NCBI RefSeq assembly: GCF_014836905.1
Contig: NZ_JACSPZ010000001.1
Coordinates: 496,001-560,000 of the forward strand
From: Solibacillus faecavium
GTDB lineage: Bacteria; Bacillota; Bacilli; Bacillales_A; Planococcaceae
DNA length: 64,000 bases
Direction: 5' to 3'
Below, piece by piece: positions 34,900 through 42,096 of the stretch. The translations under genes and the position numbers were made by a program. Below the pieces are notes generated by a model. The model made no database searches. It was not told where the DNA came from and was given only the letters and a program-made list of their open reading frames with translations. Positions within the stretch are counted from its first letter, which is position 1. The number at the start of each line of letters is the position of its first letter.

Positions 34900-36288
34900 T
34901 TATTTCATAATCGTACGAACAAGCTTAACTTTTTGTTTGTACGGCGGATATAGCAAACTATTTGCAAGTTTATTAGAACGCTGCATAATCGATTTAGGAT
35001 GCGTAAAGTTCTCGAAGCTGGCCTTTCCATGATACGATTTTACGCCTGAAGGACCAACCCCTCCAAACGGTAAATGAGTATTTCCTACATGTGTGATTAC
35101 ATCATTTATACAGCCTCCGCCAAATGGCAGCTCCTGAAGGAAATAAGCAATTGCCTTTTCATTTTCAGAAAACAGATAGGCACTTAATGGCTTAGGCAAT
35201 TGGCGTATTTCGTGGATCGCTTTTGGTAATTGCTCATAAGTCAAAATCGGCAAGATTGGTCCAAAAAGTTCATCTTCCATTGATGGACGATCCCACGTTA
35301 TATTTTCTAAAACTGTTGGCTCCATATATAAATCTTCTCGATCTGTGCGACCGCCGAATGTTACCGTATCACGCTCGTTGTCCAATATATTTTGCAGGCG
35401 GTCAAATTGGCGCTCATTGATTATCCGACCATAGTCCGGACTTTGCTGTGGATCATCTCCAAAGAATTCACGTATCGTCTTCTTAAGCAAACGTGTGAAT
35501 TTTTTAGCAACTGAAGAATGTACTAGCAAATAATCCGGTGCAACACAAGTTTGCCCTGTATTATTAAATTTCCCCCAGACAATACGCTTTGCTGCCACAT
35601 CTAAATTAGCGGTTTGATCCACTATGGCAGGGCTCTTACCACCAAGTTCCAATGCTATCGGAGTCAGACGCTCTGCAGCAGCCTTTGCTACTACTTTTCC
35701 AACAGCTACACTACCTGTAAAGAAAATATAGTCAAATGGCGCATGAATCAGCGCAGTAACCTCATCCTTTTCACCTTCTACAACACGAACATAATGAGGT
35801 GGGAAAACTTCTTCTAAAATTTTCTTTACCATAATGGCTGTATGAACAGCCGTTTCAGATGGCTTAACAATCGCTGTATTGCCTCCGATAATCGCCCCAA
35901 TCAATGGCTCCATAATTAATTGGAAAGGATAATTAAAAGGCCCAATAATTAATGTAACTCCATACGGTTCACGAACAATGTAACTTTTGGCAGGTTGAAA
36001 ATGTATTGGTGTTTTCACCAGCTCCGGTTCCATCCAGCCATCTATATTTTTTAAAAAATAAGAAATACTATCATATACAATTCCGATTTCAGTGGAATAA
36101 GCTTCAAATTCACTTTTTCTCAAATCTAATGCCAAAGCTTCTATTACTTGTTCCTCATATTTTTTTATTGTTTCTTTTAATAATATGAGTTGCTCTTTAC
36201 GAAATTCTATATTTTTTGTTGCCCCAGTAAAATAAAAAGAGCGTTGTTCTTCAATCATTTGTTCAACATCTTGTGCAGTGAAGTTCAT
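34900..36288 (-). CDS. Aldehyde dehydrogenase (class 3, YwdH-like)
   Basis: NAD(P)+-dependent aldehyde dehydrogenase of 462 aa, the short class-3 form. Catalytic Glu in ALELGGKSPAIV and nucleophilic Cys in NNTGQTCVAPDY are intact; TGSVAVGKVV is the nucleotide-binding motif and the C-terminus has INDVITHVGNTHLPFGGVGPSG. Likely oxidises long-chain or aromatic aldehydes. ATG at 36288 is chosen because GAAAGG lies 9 bases before it; the open frame reaches 36321. Monocistronic. Confidence 0.92.
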   Translation of the reverse strand: MNFTAQDVEQMIEEQRSFYFTGATKNIEFRKEQLILLKETIKKYEEQVIEALALDLRKSEFEAYSTEIGIVYDSISYFLKNIDGWMEPELVKTPIHFQPAKSYIVREPYGVTLIIGPFNYPFQLIMEPLIGAIIGGNTAIVKPSETAVHTAIMVKKILEEVFPPHYVRVVEGEKDEVTALIHAPFDYIFFTGSVAVGKVVAKAAAERLTPIALELGGKSPAIVDQTANLDVAAKRIVWGKFNNTGQTCVAPDYLLVHSSVAKKFTRLLKKTIREFFGDDPQQSPDYGRIINERQFDRLQNILDNERDTVTFGGRTDREDLYMEPTVLENITWDRPSMEDELFGPILPILTYEQLPKAIHEIRQLPKPLSAYLFSENEKAIAYFLQELPFGGGCINDVITHVGNTHLPFGGVGPSGVKSYHGKASFENFTHPKSIMQRSNKLANSLLYPPYKQKVKLVRTIMK

Positions 36289-36517
36289 TTTTTTCATCCT
36301 TTCAAAAAGAAATGTATGCATAAATTATAGCTGTTCACACATATTAACTATAGTAATAACTACTACAAAGTTAAATTAAATTCCTTCAAATATTAGCAAG
36401 GAAGTTACGCAAGGAGGTTAGTTTCAAGAAAAATGTTTATCGAAAAGTTTAAATGGGAATTTCATAAGTAATTATTTAAATCAGACATAAAAACAATCGT
36501 ACAAGGAGGCTATATAA

Positions 36518-36670
36518 ATGATTATTACTGAAACTTGGTGGGGCGAGATTTTTTCTGGACCATTATCTATTGGATTAAATGAACAAAAGATTACACAGCT
36601 AGAGGATGAATCATTTTTATACTTTGACGAATTTGTTGCAACAATTCCTACTGAAGAACAAAATACTTAA
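36518..36670 (+). CDS. Small protein of unknown function (50 aa)
   Basis: A 50-aa protein starting MIITETWWGEIFSGPLSIGL and ending FVATIPTEEQNT, acidic, with two adjacent tryptophans and no membrane helix. A very strong ribosome site CAAGGAGG lies 8 bases before the ATG and a terminator follows 4 bases after the stop, so a dedicated short transcript is likely. Not recognised. Confidence 0.7.
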   Translation: MIITETWWGEIFSGPLSIGLNEQKITQLEDESFLYFDEFVATIPTEEQNT

Positions 36671-36673
36671 CCG

Positions 36674-36709
36674 TAAAAGGACTGTCACATTTGTCAGTCC
36701 TTTTTTGCA
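36674..36709 (+). terminator. Terminator of the 50-aa gene
   Basis: AAAAGGACTG pairs with CAGTCCTTTT across a ten-base loop, with a T6 end. Confidence 0.85.
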
Positions 36710-36774
36710 TTTTTCTATGGCATAATGACTATATATAATAGAAATTTGGTCAAAGTCCATAGGAGGTCATCCTT

Positions 36775-37284
36775 ATTTTAAATAAAATACTGAAATTCAT
36801 GCTAATTTCTTTTCTTATTTTCGTCTGTGTCATTTCAGTACAGTATATTATGAAAAAAAACAATTTGGATCATCAGGAATCGATTGAAGAAGCTCAGGCT
36901 GCCGTTTCTCCAGAACAGTTGAAACTTCAAACAATGCTTGCTATATCTGAAATTGTGCTCCAACAATTTATCGAAAATATTATTCTTAATATTGAAATTA
37001 CGCCAATGGATGATAAACATAATGTTACCATTTCACTTCAAGCAACTGAATTTTTACATGAAACTACATTGTTAAAAGACAGCTACAATTTATTAAATGA
37101 GCTCCAGCATGTAGAAGCTTTAAATGATGTCACTTTGAAATGGTTCAGACCGGTGCAAAATAAAAATACAGAAGTATTCACATTGGCATTTGATGCCGAA
37201 ACTCTTCAAACAATTAATGAAATCTCATATAAAGATATACCGCAAGTGGCAAAACAATATATAAAACATGCAGCTTTAAACTAA
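36775..37284 (+). CDS. Membrane-anchored protein of unknown function, probable AUU start
   Basis: Protein with one N-terminal membrane anchor and an extracytoplasmic domain of about 140 aa (QLKLQTMLAISEIVLQQFIENIILNIEITPMDD...). The first ATG in frame is at 36799 and begins directly in the hydrophobic segment without any ribosome site. AGGAGGT at 36761-36767 is ideally placed, 8 bases, before an in-frame ATT at 36775, and starting there adds LNKILKF, the positive N-terminus expected of a signal anchor. Total 169 aa. No ATG, GTG or TTG is available between the ribosome site and 36799. Family not recognised. Confidence 0.6.
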   Translation: MLNKILKFMLISFLIFVCVISVQYIMKKNNLDHQESIEEAQAAVSPEQLKLQTMLAISEIVLQQFIENIILNIEITPMDDKHNVTISLQATEFLHETTLLKDSYNLLNELQHVEALNDVTLKWFRPVQNKNTEVFTLAFDAETLQTINEISYKDIPQVAKQYIKHAALN

Positions 37285-37350
37285 AGAGAGTAGGAACATA
37301 ATCTCTACTCAATACAAAAAAGAACCTGTGACAAAACTCGCCTCAAAATC

Positions 37351-37383
37351 AAAAGCCGTTCAAATTTGAACGGCTTTCTTATA
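37351..37383 (+). terminator. Palindromic terminator after the anchored protein gene
   Basis: AAAGCCGTTCAAATTTGAACGGCTTT is built of perfect arms (AAAGCCGTTCAAA / TTTGAACGGCTTT) followed by CTTATAT. Confidence 0.8.
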
Positions 37384-37395
37384 TGTCTACTTCGT

Positions 37396-37503
37396 AGCCG
37401 TTGTTCTCCGTTACGGCGGGCGCTTTCCTGGGGGCACGGCTCGAGCCTGTAGTCTCTCCCTCGTGCTTGTCCCCTGGGAGTCGCCGCCTTCACTCCGAAC
37501 AAC
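37396..37503. repeat. GC-rich structured intergenic repeat, copy 2
   Basis: About 108 bp. Outer arms GTTGTTC/GAACAAC, then CGGCG/CGCCG, then GGGG/CCCC with GCACG/CGTGC, and a loop region with GAGCCTGTAGTCTC shared with copy 1. Pairing is kept although the paired bases differ from the other two copies. Apparent minus-strand open frames over this interval (37305-37593) are by-products of the GC-rich repeat and lack ribosome sites. The remaining gap up to 37657 shows no other feature. Confidence 0.8.
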
Positions 37504-37657
37504 TAATTTTCCATCTATATCAAGGTAATCTCTGTATAATTCACTCCAACCAATTTTAATAAAGGTTATGTTTATTATACAAATTCCGCTCAATTAAAAA
37601 GTTTTCTACTTATGTCCTGACCTTTTTATTTTATTGCTCTCTTTTACCTTCAAACAT

Positions 37658-38482
37658 TTATTTCAAAGAATCATTCATTTCCTGTAATGCGGAGCCTACG
37701 CGCTGGACAGCTGTTTTCAGCTCTTCTTTTTGTTTTGCTGTAAAGAAGGAATAGTTCACATAGTCTTCTTTTCCTACTTCATAATAAGCGACAATTTCAT
37801 TTAATTCTTTCAAAGTCTCTGATGTAGTTTCAGCACTTTCTGTCGAGACGCGGGGAATAAATATCTCCAATAAATCTTCCGCAACTTCTGTCTGTGCTTT
37901 GACAGCGTATACTTCATTATTGGCAATGCTTTGTGCAGACAAACGGTTCGTTGCCATCATGTTGAACATCGTTGCAGCTGAAGCTAATACATTATTTTCC
38001 GAAACATCCGTCGTAGGAAGCTCCGACTGTAATGCTTTCACATTTTCAACAAGTTCATCTGCAGCTTCCTCATAGCCTGTAGTTTTCTTCTCTACAAACA
38101 ATCCATGAGCTAATTTTTGAAAACCTGTTGTTTCCTCTTCTTTTCCTTCTACTACTTCGCCGTTAATTTTCTCGTCAAGTTCCTGGAAATTTGAAGCAAT
38201 GGGCTGCATTCGCTCATAATACATTGTTACTAATGGATATAACTTTTGTGCTTCTTCCAAATTGCCTTCTTTCACATATGTGGCTAGAAGCTCTGTATCT
38301 GCTGTGAAGCTGTCCATTTGCCCCATTATCAATGATTTATACTGTTCTGCCTCAGCAGCTACATCTACCTTAACTTCTTGCTGTTCTACAGGTTCTGTTA
38401 CTGGATTTTCTTCTTTTTTGCCACATGCAGTCAATAACCCTACCGCAACCAAAGCAATCATTATTCTTTTACTGTTTTTCAT
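37658..38482 (-). CDS. Imelysin/EfeO (M75)-like lipoprotein lacking HxxE
   Basis: Exported lipoprotein of 274 aa; lipobox LTAC with C20. The helical domain has EfeO/EfeM features: EQYKSLIMGQMDSFTADTELLATYVKEGNLEEAQKLYPLVTMYYERMQPIASNFQELDEKIN, then TTGFQKLAHGLF where the family normally has GFHxLE. Both metal-binding residues of HxxE are replaced (Q122, A125). It is the last gene of the heme-uptake cluster, 13 bases after srtB, so a role in heme or iron handling at the cell surface is inferred. Family membership is by recognised pattern, not search. Confidence 0.7.
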   Translation of the reverse strand: MKNSKRIMIALVAVGLLTACGKKEENPVTEPVEQQEVKVDVAAEAEQYKSLIMGQMDSFTADTELLATYVKEGNLEEAQKLYPLVTMYYERMQPIASNFQELDEKINGEVVEGKEEETTGFQKLAHGLFVEKKTTGYEEAADELVENVKALQSELPTTDVSENNVLASAATMFNMMATNRLSAQSIANNEVYAVKAQTEVAEDLLEIFIPRVSTESAETTSETLKELNEIVAYYEVGKEDYVNYSFFTAKQKEELKTAVQRVGSALQEMNDSLK

Positions 38483-38495
38483 ATTGATTCACCTC

Positions 38496-39179
38496 TTATT
38501 TTTCTAGTTCGACTACCTTTGTATGAACAACAAATCGTTCTTTGTCATCAGGGGATGTCGTACAAGTCGAAAAAGTCACGATTTTATCGGAACTTGCTAC
38601 TTCGACTGGCATTTTTATTGCAGATTTTTGTTGAATATTTAATAAGAACTGGTCAAAGGTATCATTCGTAAATTGCGTTTCGATATAATAAAAATCTGTT
38701 GTCGTTTCATATGCAGCAAATACATGCAAAGCATAGCGTTTTTCATCTGTCTCATAATAAAAAACAGGATGTTCTTCTGCATAAGCTTGCTCGTTAAACT
38801 TCGATAAATCACCAAACATCGTACCATTACGTAAAACATGCCCATAAAAAATCGTATGCCGATCTTCCATTACATCATTTCGGAAATCAGCAAAAATACT
38901 TCCTCCACGACTTTTTTCATCTAAATAATTATGCTTTAAGTAAAATTCATTATTATCCGTTTGTAATACTGGGTTATTTAATCGGGTATTTTTCAATGTA
39001 AGCCATCCGATAATATTTTTATTTTGTCGCTGAAGTTCTTTAAGCTCGCTTTGTTGCACTATTTGCTGCGCCTGTTCCAGCTGTTCGTTCACTTCACTAT
39101 AGTCTAAATAATAGCGAATCACGATAACTGCACAAACAATCATTACAATGCCGCTTAATGCCCGAATCCATCGCCGCAT
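38496..39179 (-). CDS. srtB: Class B sortase
   Basis: Membrane-anchored transpeptidase of 227 aa (TM at residues 7-27). Catalytic His in TIFYGHVLRNGTMFGDL, catalytic Cys in IVTFSTCTTSPDDKERFVVHTKV with the downstream Arg (ERF). Class B members attach NPxTx-type proteins, chiefly the heme-binding IsdC, to peptidoglycan. The IsdC-like protein at 43916 ends with NPETS, a plausible substrate. It follows the ATPase gene by 2 bases, so it is part of the transporter operon. Confidence 0.92.
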   Translation of the reverse strand: MRRWIRALSGIVMIVCAVIVIRYYLDYSEVNEQLEQAQQIVQQSELKELQRQNKNIIGWLTLKNTRLNNPVLQTDNNEFYLKHNYLDEKSRGGSIFADFRNDVMEDRHTIFYGHVLRNGTMFGDLSKFNEQAYAEEHPVFYYETDEKRYALHVFAAYETTTDFYYIETQFTNDTFDQFLLNIQQKSAIKMPVEVASSDKIVTFSTCTTSPDDKERFVVHTKVVELEK

Positions 39180-39181
39180 AA

Positions 39182-39961
39182 TCAGATACTTAACGGCATC
39201 ATATAGAGTCCCAGCTTTTCATCCTCATGGAACACTGAATTGACACCGTATACTTCCTTAATGACTTCCTTTGTAATGACATTGCGCGGAAGGCCCTCTG
39301 CAATGATTTTCCCGACTTTCATTAAAATAACATGGTCACTGTATCGTATCGCCTGGTTAATATCATGGAGCACCATGACAATCGTCAAACCATACTGTTC
39401 ATTTAATTGCTTTATAAGCTCCAACAGCTCTAGTTGATAATATATATCCAAATACGTTGTCGGCTCGTCGAGGCATAGTATTTCAGATTGCTGGGCAAGT
39501 GCCATCGCAATCCATACACGTTGACGTTCCCCTCCTGATAAGGCAGATAAATCATTTTGGCGTTTACCAAGTAAATTTGTACATTCCAGTGCCCATGTCA
39601 CAGCCTCTTCATCATCATTCGTTTTCTTTTGGAATAGAGAATTATGCGGCATGCGTCCATACATAACAAGCTTCTCTACAGTTAAATCAGCTGGAATATC
39701 ATTTTGCTGATAAACAATCGCAAACTTTTTTGCGAATTCTTTCGGTTTATACTCCACTAAATCCTTATTTTCAAGAGTAGCTTTTCCTTTAAGTGGCATC
39801 TTATTTCGTGACATCACACTTAATAATGTCGATTTCCCACAACCATTTGGACCAATTATTGTCGTTACTTTCCCTTTCGGAATGACTGTGGATACTTCAT
39901 TTAAATGCCGCGCCTTGCCATCATGCGAAACGACTACTTGTTTAATTTCCATTTTCGTCAC
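39182..39961 (-). CDS. Heme/iron-siderophore ABC transporter ATPase
   Basis: ATPase of 259 aa of the FecE/FhuC type. Walker A GPNGCGKSTLL, Q-loop YQQNDIP, signature LSGGERQRVWIAMALAQ, Walker B ILCLDEPTTYLDI and switch His in MVLHDINQAIRYSDH are all intact. It overlaps the permease gene by 4 bases. Powers import of heme delivered by the IsdE-like lipoprotein; the heme substrate is inferred from the NEAT proteins in the cluster. Confidence 0.93.
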   Translation of the reverse strand: MTKMEIKQVVVSHDGKARHLNEVSTVIPKGKVTTIIGPNGCGKSTLLSVMSRNKMPLKGKATLENKDLVEYKPKEFAKKFAIVYQQNDIPADLTVEKLVMYGRMPHNSLFQKKTNDDEEAVTWALECTNLLGKRQNDLSALSGGERQRVWIAMALAQQSEILCLDEPTTYLDIYYQLELLELIKQLNEQYGLTIVMVLHDINQAIRYSDHVILMKVGKIIAEGLPRNVITKEVIKEVYGVNSVFHEDEKLGLYMMPLSI

Positions 39962-40920
39962 TCTTTTCTAAGTAAAAATATGAGGAACGGACCACCGATA
40001 ATCGCCATAATTGTCGAAGCCGGCACTTCCATTGGGCTAAACATCGTACGACCTAGGGTATCTGCCAATAGTATAATAAATGCTCCTAATAATGCTGTAA
40101 AAGGAATCAGCACTTTATGATCATAACCAACAAGTCGGCGCGCAATATGCGGCACTAAAATCCCGACAAAAGAAATGACCCCTGCTACGACAACCGAAGC
40201 TGCCGCCAATAGAACAGCAACAGCGGCTATAACTATTCTTGCAGCCGTTACGTTAAAGCCTACACTTTTCGCAGTTTTATCAGATAGGACGAGAACATTA
40301 CAGGACGCATATAAAATAATCGCCAAAATAAGTCCGATTGAGCCATAAGTTACGATTAACGATACGTCATCCCAAGTTTTAAACGATAAATTGGATGTAA
40401 TTGATCCTGATGCAGAAGCACCAAAGGTAATCATTGCTTCTGTAAGACCTGAGAACATTGCATTAATCGCAATCCCGACCAATATTAATTTTAATGGGTT
40501 CAATCCTGATTTCCATGAAAGTAAAAAAACGAAGAAACAAGCTAACGCACCACCGATAAATGCCGCGATAGGCGTGAAGAAAAACAGTGTTGGTACGAAG
40601 CTAACAATAAAAAGTTTAGTAAATGCAGCCCCAGCGGAAATTCCAATAAATCCTGCATCAGCTAATGGATTTCGCATAATTGCCTGCAATAAAACGCCTG
40701 CAACTGATAACGCTGCTCCAGCAAATAATGCAACGATAATTCGTGGAAAGCGCAAATCTTTAATGGCAGCCATATCCGCATTGTCGGGATTAAAAAAATT
40801 TGTAATAAACTCAATAAATGACATCTGGATACTCCCAGTTGTCGCGGCATAAATAACGGTAATAATTAATAAAACAGCGACAGCTATAAAGCTGATGATT
40901 TTTTTTGTCACAGCAAACAC
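39958..40920 (-). CDS. Heme/iron ABC transporter permease (FecCD family)
   Basis: BtuC-type permease of 320 aa with about nine to ten helices. Family motifs: DLRFPRIIVALFAGAALSVAGVLLQAIMRNPLADAGFIGISAGAAF near the N-terminus and SFVGILVPHIARRLVGYDHKVLIPFTALLGA with the ATPase-contact helix. Only one permease gene is present, so a homodimer is expected, as for IsdF. Lies between isdE (54-base gap) and the ATPase gene (overlap). Confidence 0.93.
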   Translation of the reverse strand: MFAVTKKIISFIAVAVLLIITVIYAATTGSIQMSFIEFITNFFNPDNADMAAIKDLRFPRIIVALFAGAALSVAGVLLQAIMRNPLADAGFIGISAGAAFTKLFIVSFVPTLFFFTPIAAFIGGALACFFVFLLSWKSGLNPLKLILVGIAINAMFSGLTEAMITFGASASGSITSNLSFKTWDDVSLIVTYGSIGLILAIILYASCNVLVLSDKTAKSVGFNVTAARIVIAAVAVLLAAASVVVAGVISFVGILVPHIARRLVGYDHKVLIPFTALLGAFIILLADTLGRTMFSPMEVPASTIMAIIGGPFLIFLLRKE

Positions 40921-40974
40921 CCTTTATGTAAGGAAACAGCAAAACCTCCCTCAAGGCTTTGCTTTTTCACATTG

Positions 40975-41880
40975 TTATTGATAGAAAATTTTCTCCAATT
41001 GATGAAGTGCATCTGGTACATTCAATGCTGCTGTCGTACCGAATAACTCTTCTTCTAGATCAAATACTTGCCCATTTTTCACTGCATTAAAATGTTTCCA
41101 AACATCATTTTCCACAAATTCCTCATCAAACATTTTTATTACCTCATCTGGCATACCGTGAGCTAAACGTAAAATGATATCAGGATTTGAAGAATATAAA
41201 TATTCAGTGTTAGAAGGCAAATATTCTGCTTCCTGACCGGCCATTACATTTTCTCCGCCGGCTAAACGAACTAAGTCACCCGCGTACGAATTTTCTGTTG
41301 CTACTAAATAACTGCCTGGTACACCTAGTAAAATTAAGACACGTGGTTTTTCTTTATCACTTGCAGCTACTTTTACTGCATCAATTTCCGTCTGTAACTC
41401 GGCATTTAATAGTTCCGCTTCTTCCACACGATTGTAGCGCTCTCCTAGTACCGTTATTTCTTCCATCATAGCTTCAATACTTGTTAGATCCACAAAATCT
41501 ACAGGGATTTTTAATTGTTCGAATTTATCCTTTAAATCATATTCCAATGTCGAAACTGACAATACTTCGGTAGGATTTAGGGACTTAATAATTTCTGCGT
41601 CTGGATCCATCGCATTTCCGATATCAGGCAGCCCATCAAAACGTGAAGGTAGTTCTTTGATCGTATCCGGAATCGCTACAGCATCAAGGTTTAATCGATC
41701 CAGAATTTGCGCGATTACGACTGTACCTGCAATAATGCGATGCTCTTCTTCTACAGCAGACGCTTGGCCTGTACCCGAATTTTCCACCATTGTTTCAGCT
41801 TTTTCTGTTTCTTTATCTCCATCGCCACACCCCGCAAGTACAGCAACACTTAATGCGAGTCCGATAAGCCATTTTTTCAT
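40975..41880 (-). CDS. isdE: Heme ABC transporter substrate-binding lipoprotein IsdE-like
   Basis: Lipoprotein of 301 aa with signal peptide MKKWLIGLALSVAVLAGC (lipobox LAGC, C18). The body is a class-III binding protein (IIAGTVVIAQILDRLNLDAVAIPDTIKELPSRFDGLPDIGNAMDPDAEIIKSLNPTEVLS), whose GLPDIGNAMxPDxExI text is close to S. aureus IsdE. The ATG at 41880 is chosen since AGGAGG stands about 9 bases ahead; a longer frame to 41931 runs into a leader hairpin. First gene of the transporter segment, downstream of the NEAT genes. Confidence 0.88.
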   Translation of the reverse strand: MKKWLIGLALSVAVLAGCGDGDKETEKAETMVENSGTGQASAVEEEHRIIAGTVVIAQILDRLNLDAVAIPDTIKELPSRFDGLPDIGNAMDPDAEIIKSLNPTEVLSVSTLEYDLKDKFEQLKIPVDFVDLTSIEAMMEEITVLGERYNRVEEAELLNAELQTEIDAVKVAASDKEKPRVLILLGVPGSYLVATENSYAGDLVRLAGGENVMAGQEAEYLPSNTEYLYSSNPDIILRLAHGMPDEVIKMFDEEFVENDVWKHFNAVKNGQVFDLEEELFGTTAALNVPDALHQLEKIFYQ

Positions 41881-41903
41881 TTCTTTTTTCCTCCTAGAGT
41901 TTA

Positions 41904-41952
41904 AACTGAAGTAAACTTTCATCTTCAACATAGATGGAAATTTACTTCAATT
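41904..41952 (-). promoter_or_regulatory. Long stem-loop in the isdE leader
   Basis: Two 21-base arms (41904-41924 and 41932-41952) around a 7-base loop. As minus-strand RNA 20 of 21 positions can pair (18 Watson-Crick, two U-G wobbles, one C-A mismatch); as plus-strand RNA the two wobble positions would be mismatches. No U-run follows. The base of the stem ends a few bases before the isdE ribosome site AGGAGG. A stability or processing element, or a protein-binding site, is possible. Confidence 0.6.
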
Positions 41953-41989
41953 TAAGCGTCATCTTACTTACCCTTTCGCAAAAATAGGA

Positions 41990-42030
41990 TTGGGGCTGCG
42001 CTAAAAGTAAAACTTTTAACACAACCCTAC
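41990..42030 (-). terminator. Weak terminator-like hairpin after the NEAT-SLH gene
   Basis: On the minus strand GGTTGTGTTAAAAGT can pair with ACTTTTAGCGCAGCC using several G-U pairs; the T-tract (ATTTTTG) begins 8 bases later. Partial readthrough into isdE seems likely. Confidence 0.5.
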
Positions 42031-42096
42031 CTAATATAACTATTTGCTGATGGCTTTTTTTAAATTCATTATTCAAACCGTCTGCAGTTCATTTAG

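Noticed and set aside
36432..36470. 12-codon frame MFIEKFKWEFHK behind AAGGAGG
   Set aside because: Spacing of about 15 bases is too long for a confident call; mentioned as possible leader only.
37305..37593. Overlapping minus-strand open frames of 60-65 codons
   Set aside because: They coincide with the GC-rich repeat copy 2, have no ribosome sites and read as low-quality Arg/Gly-rich text; by-product of base composition.
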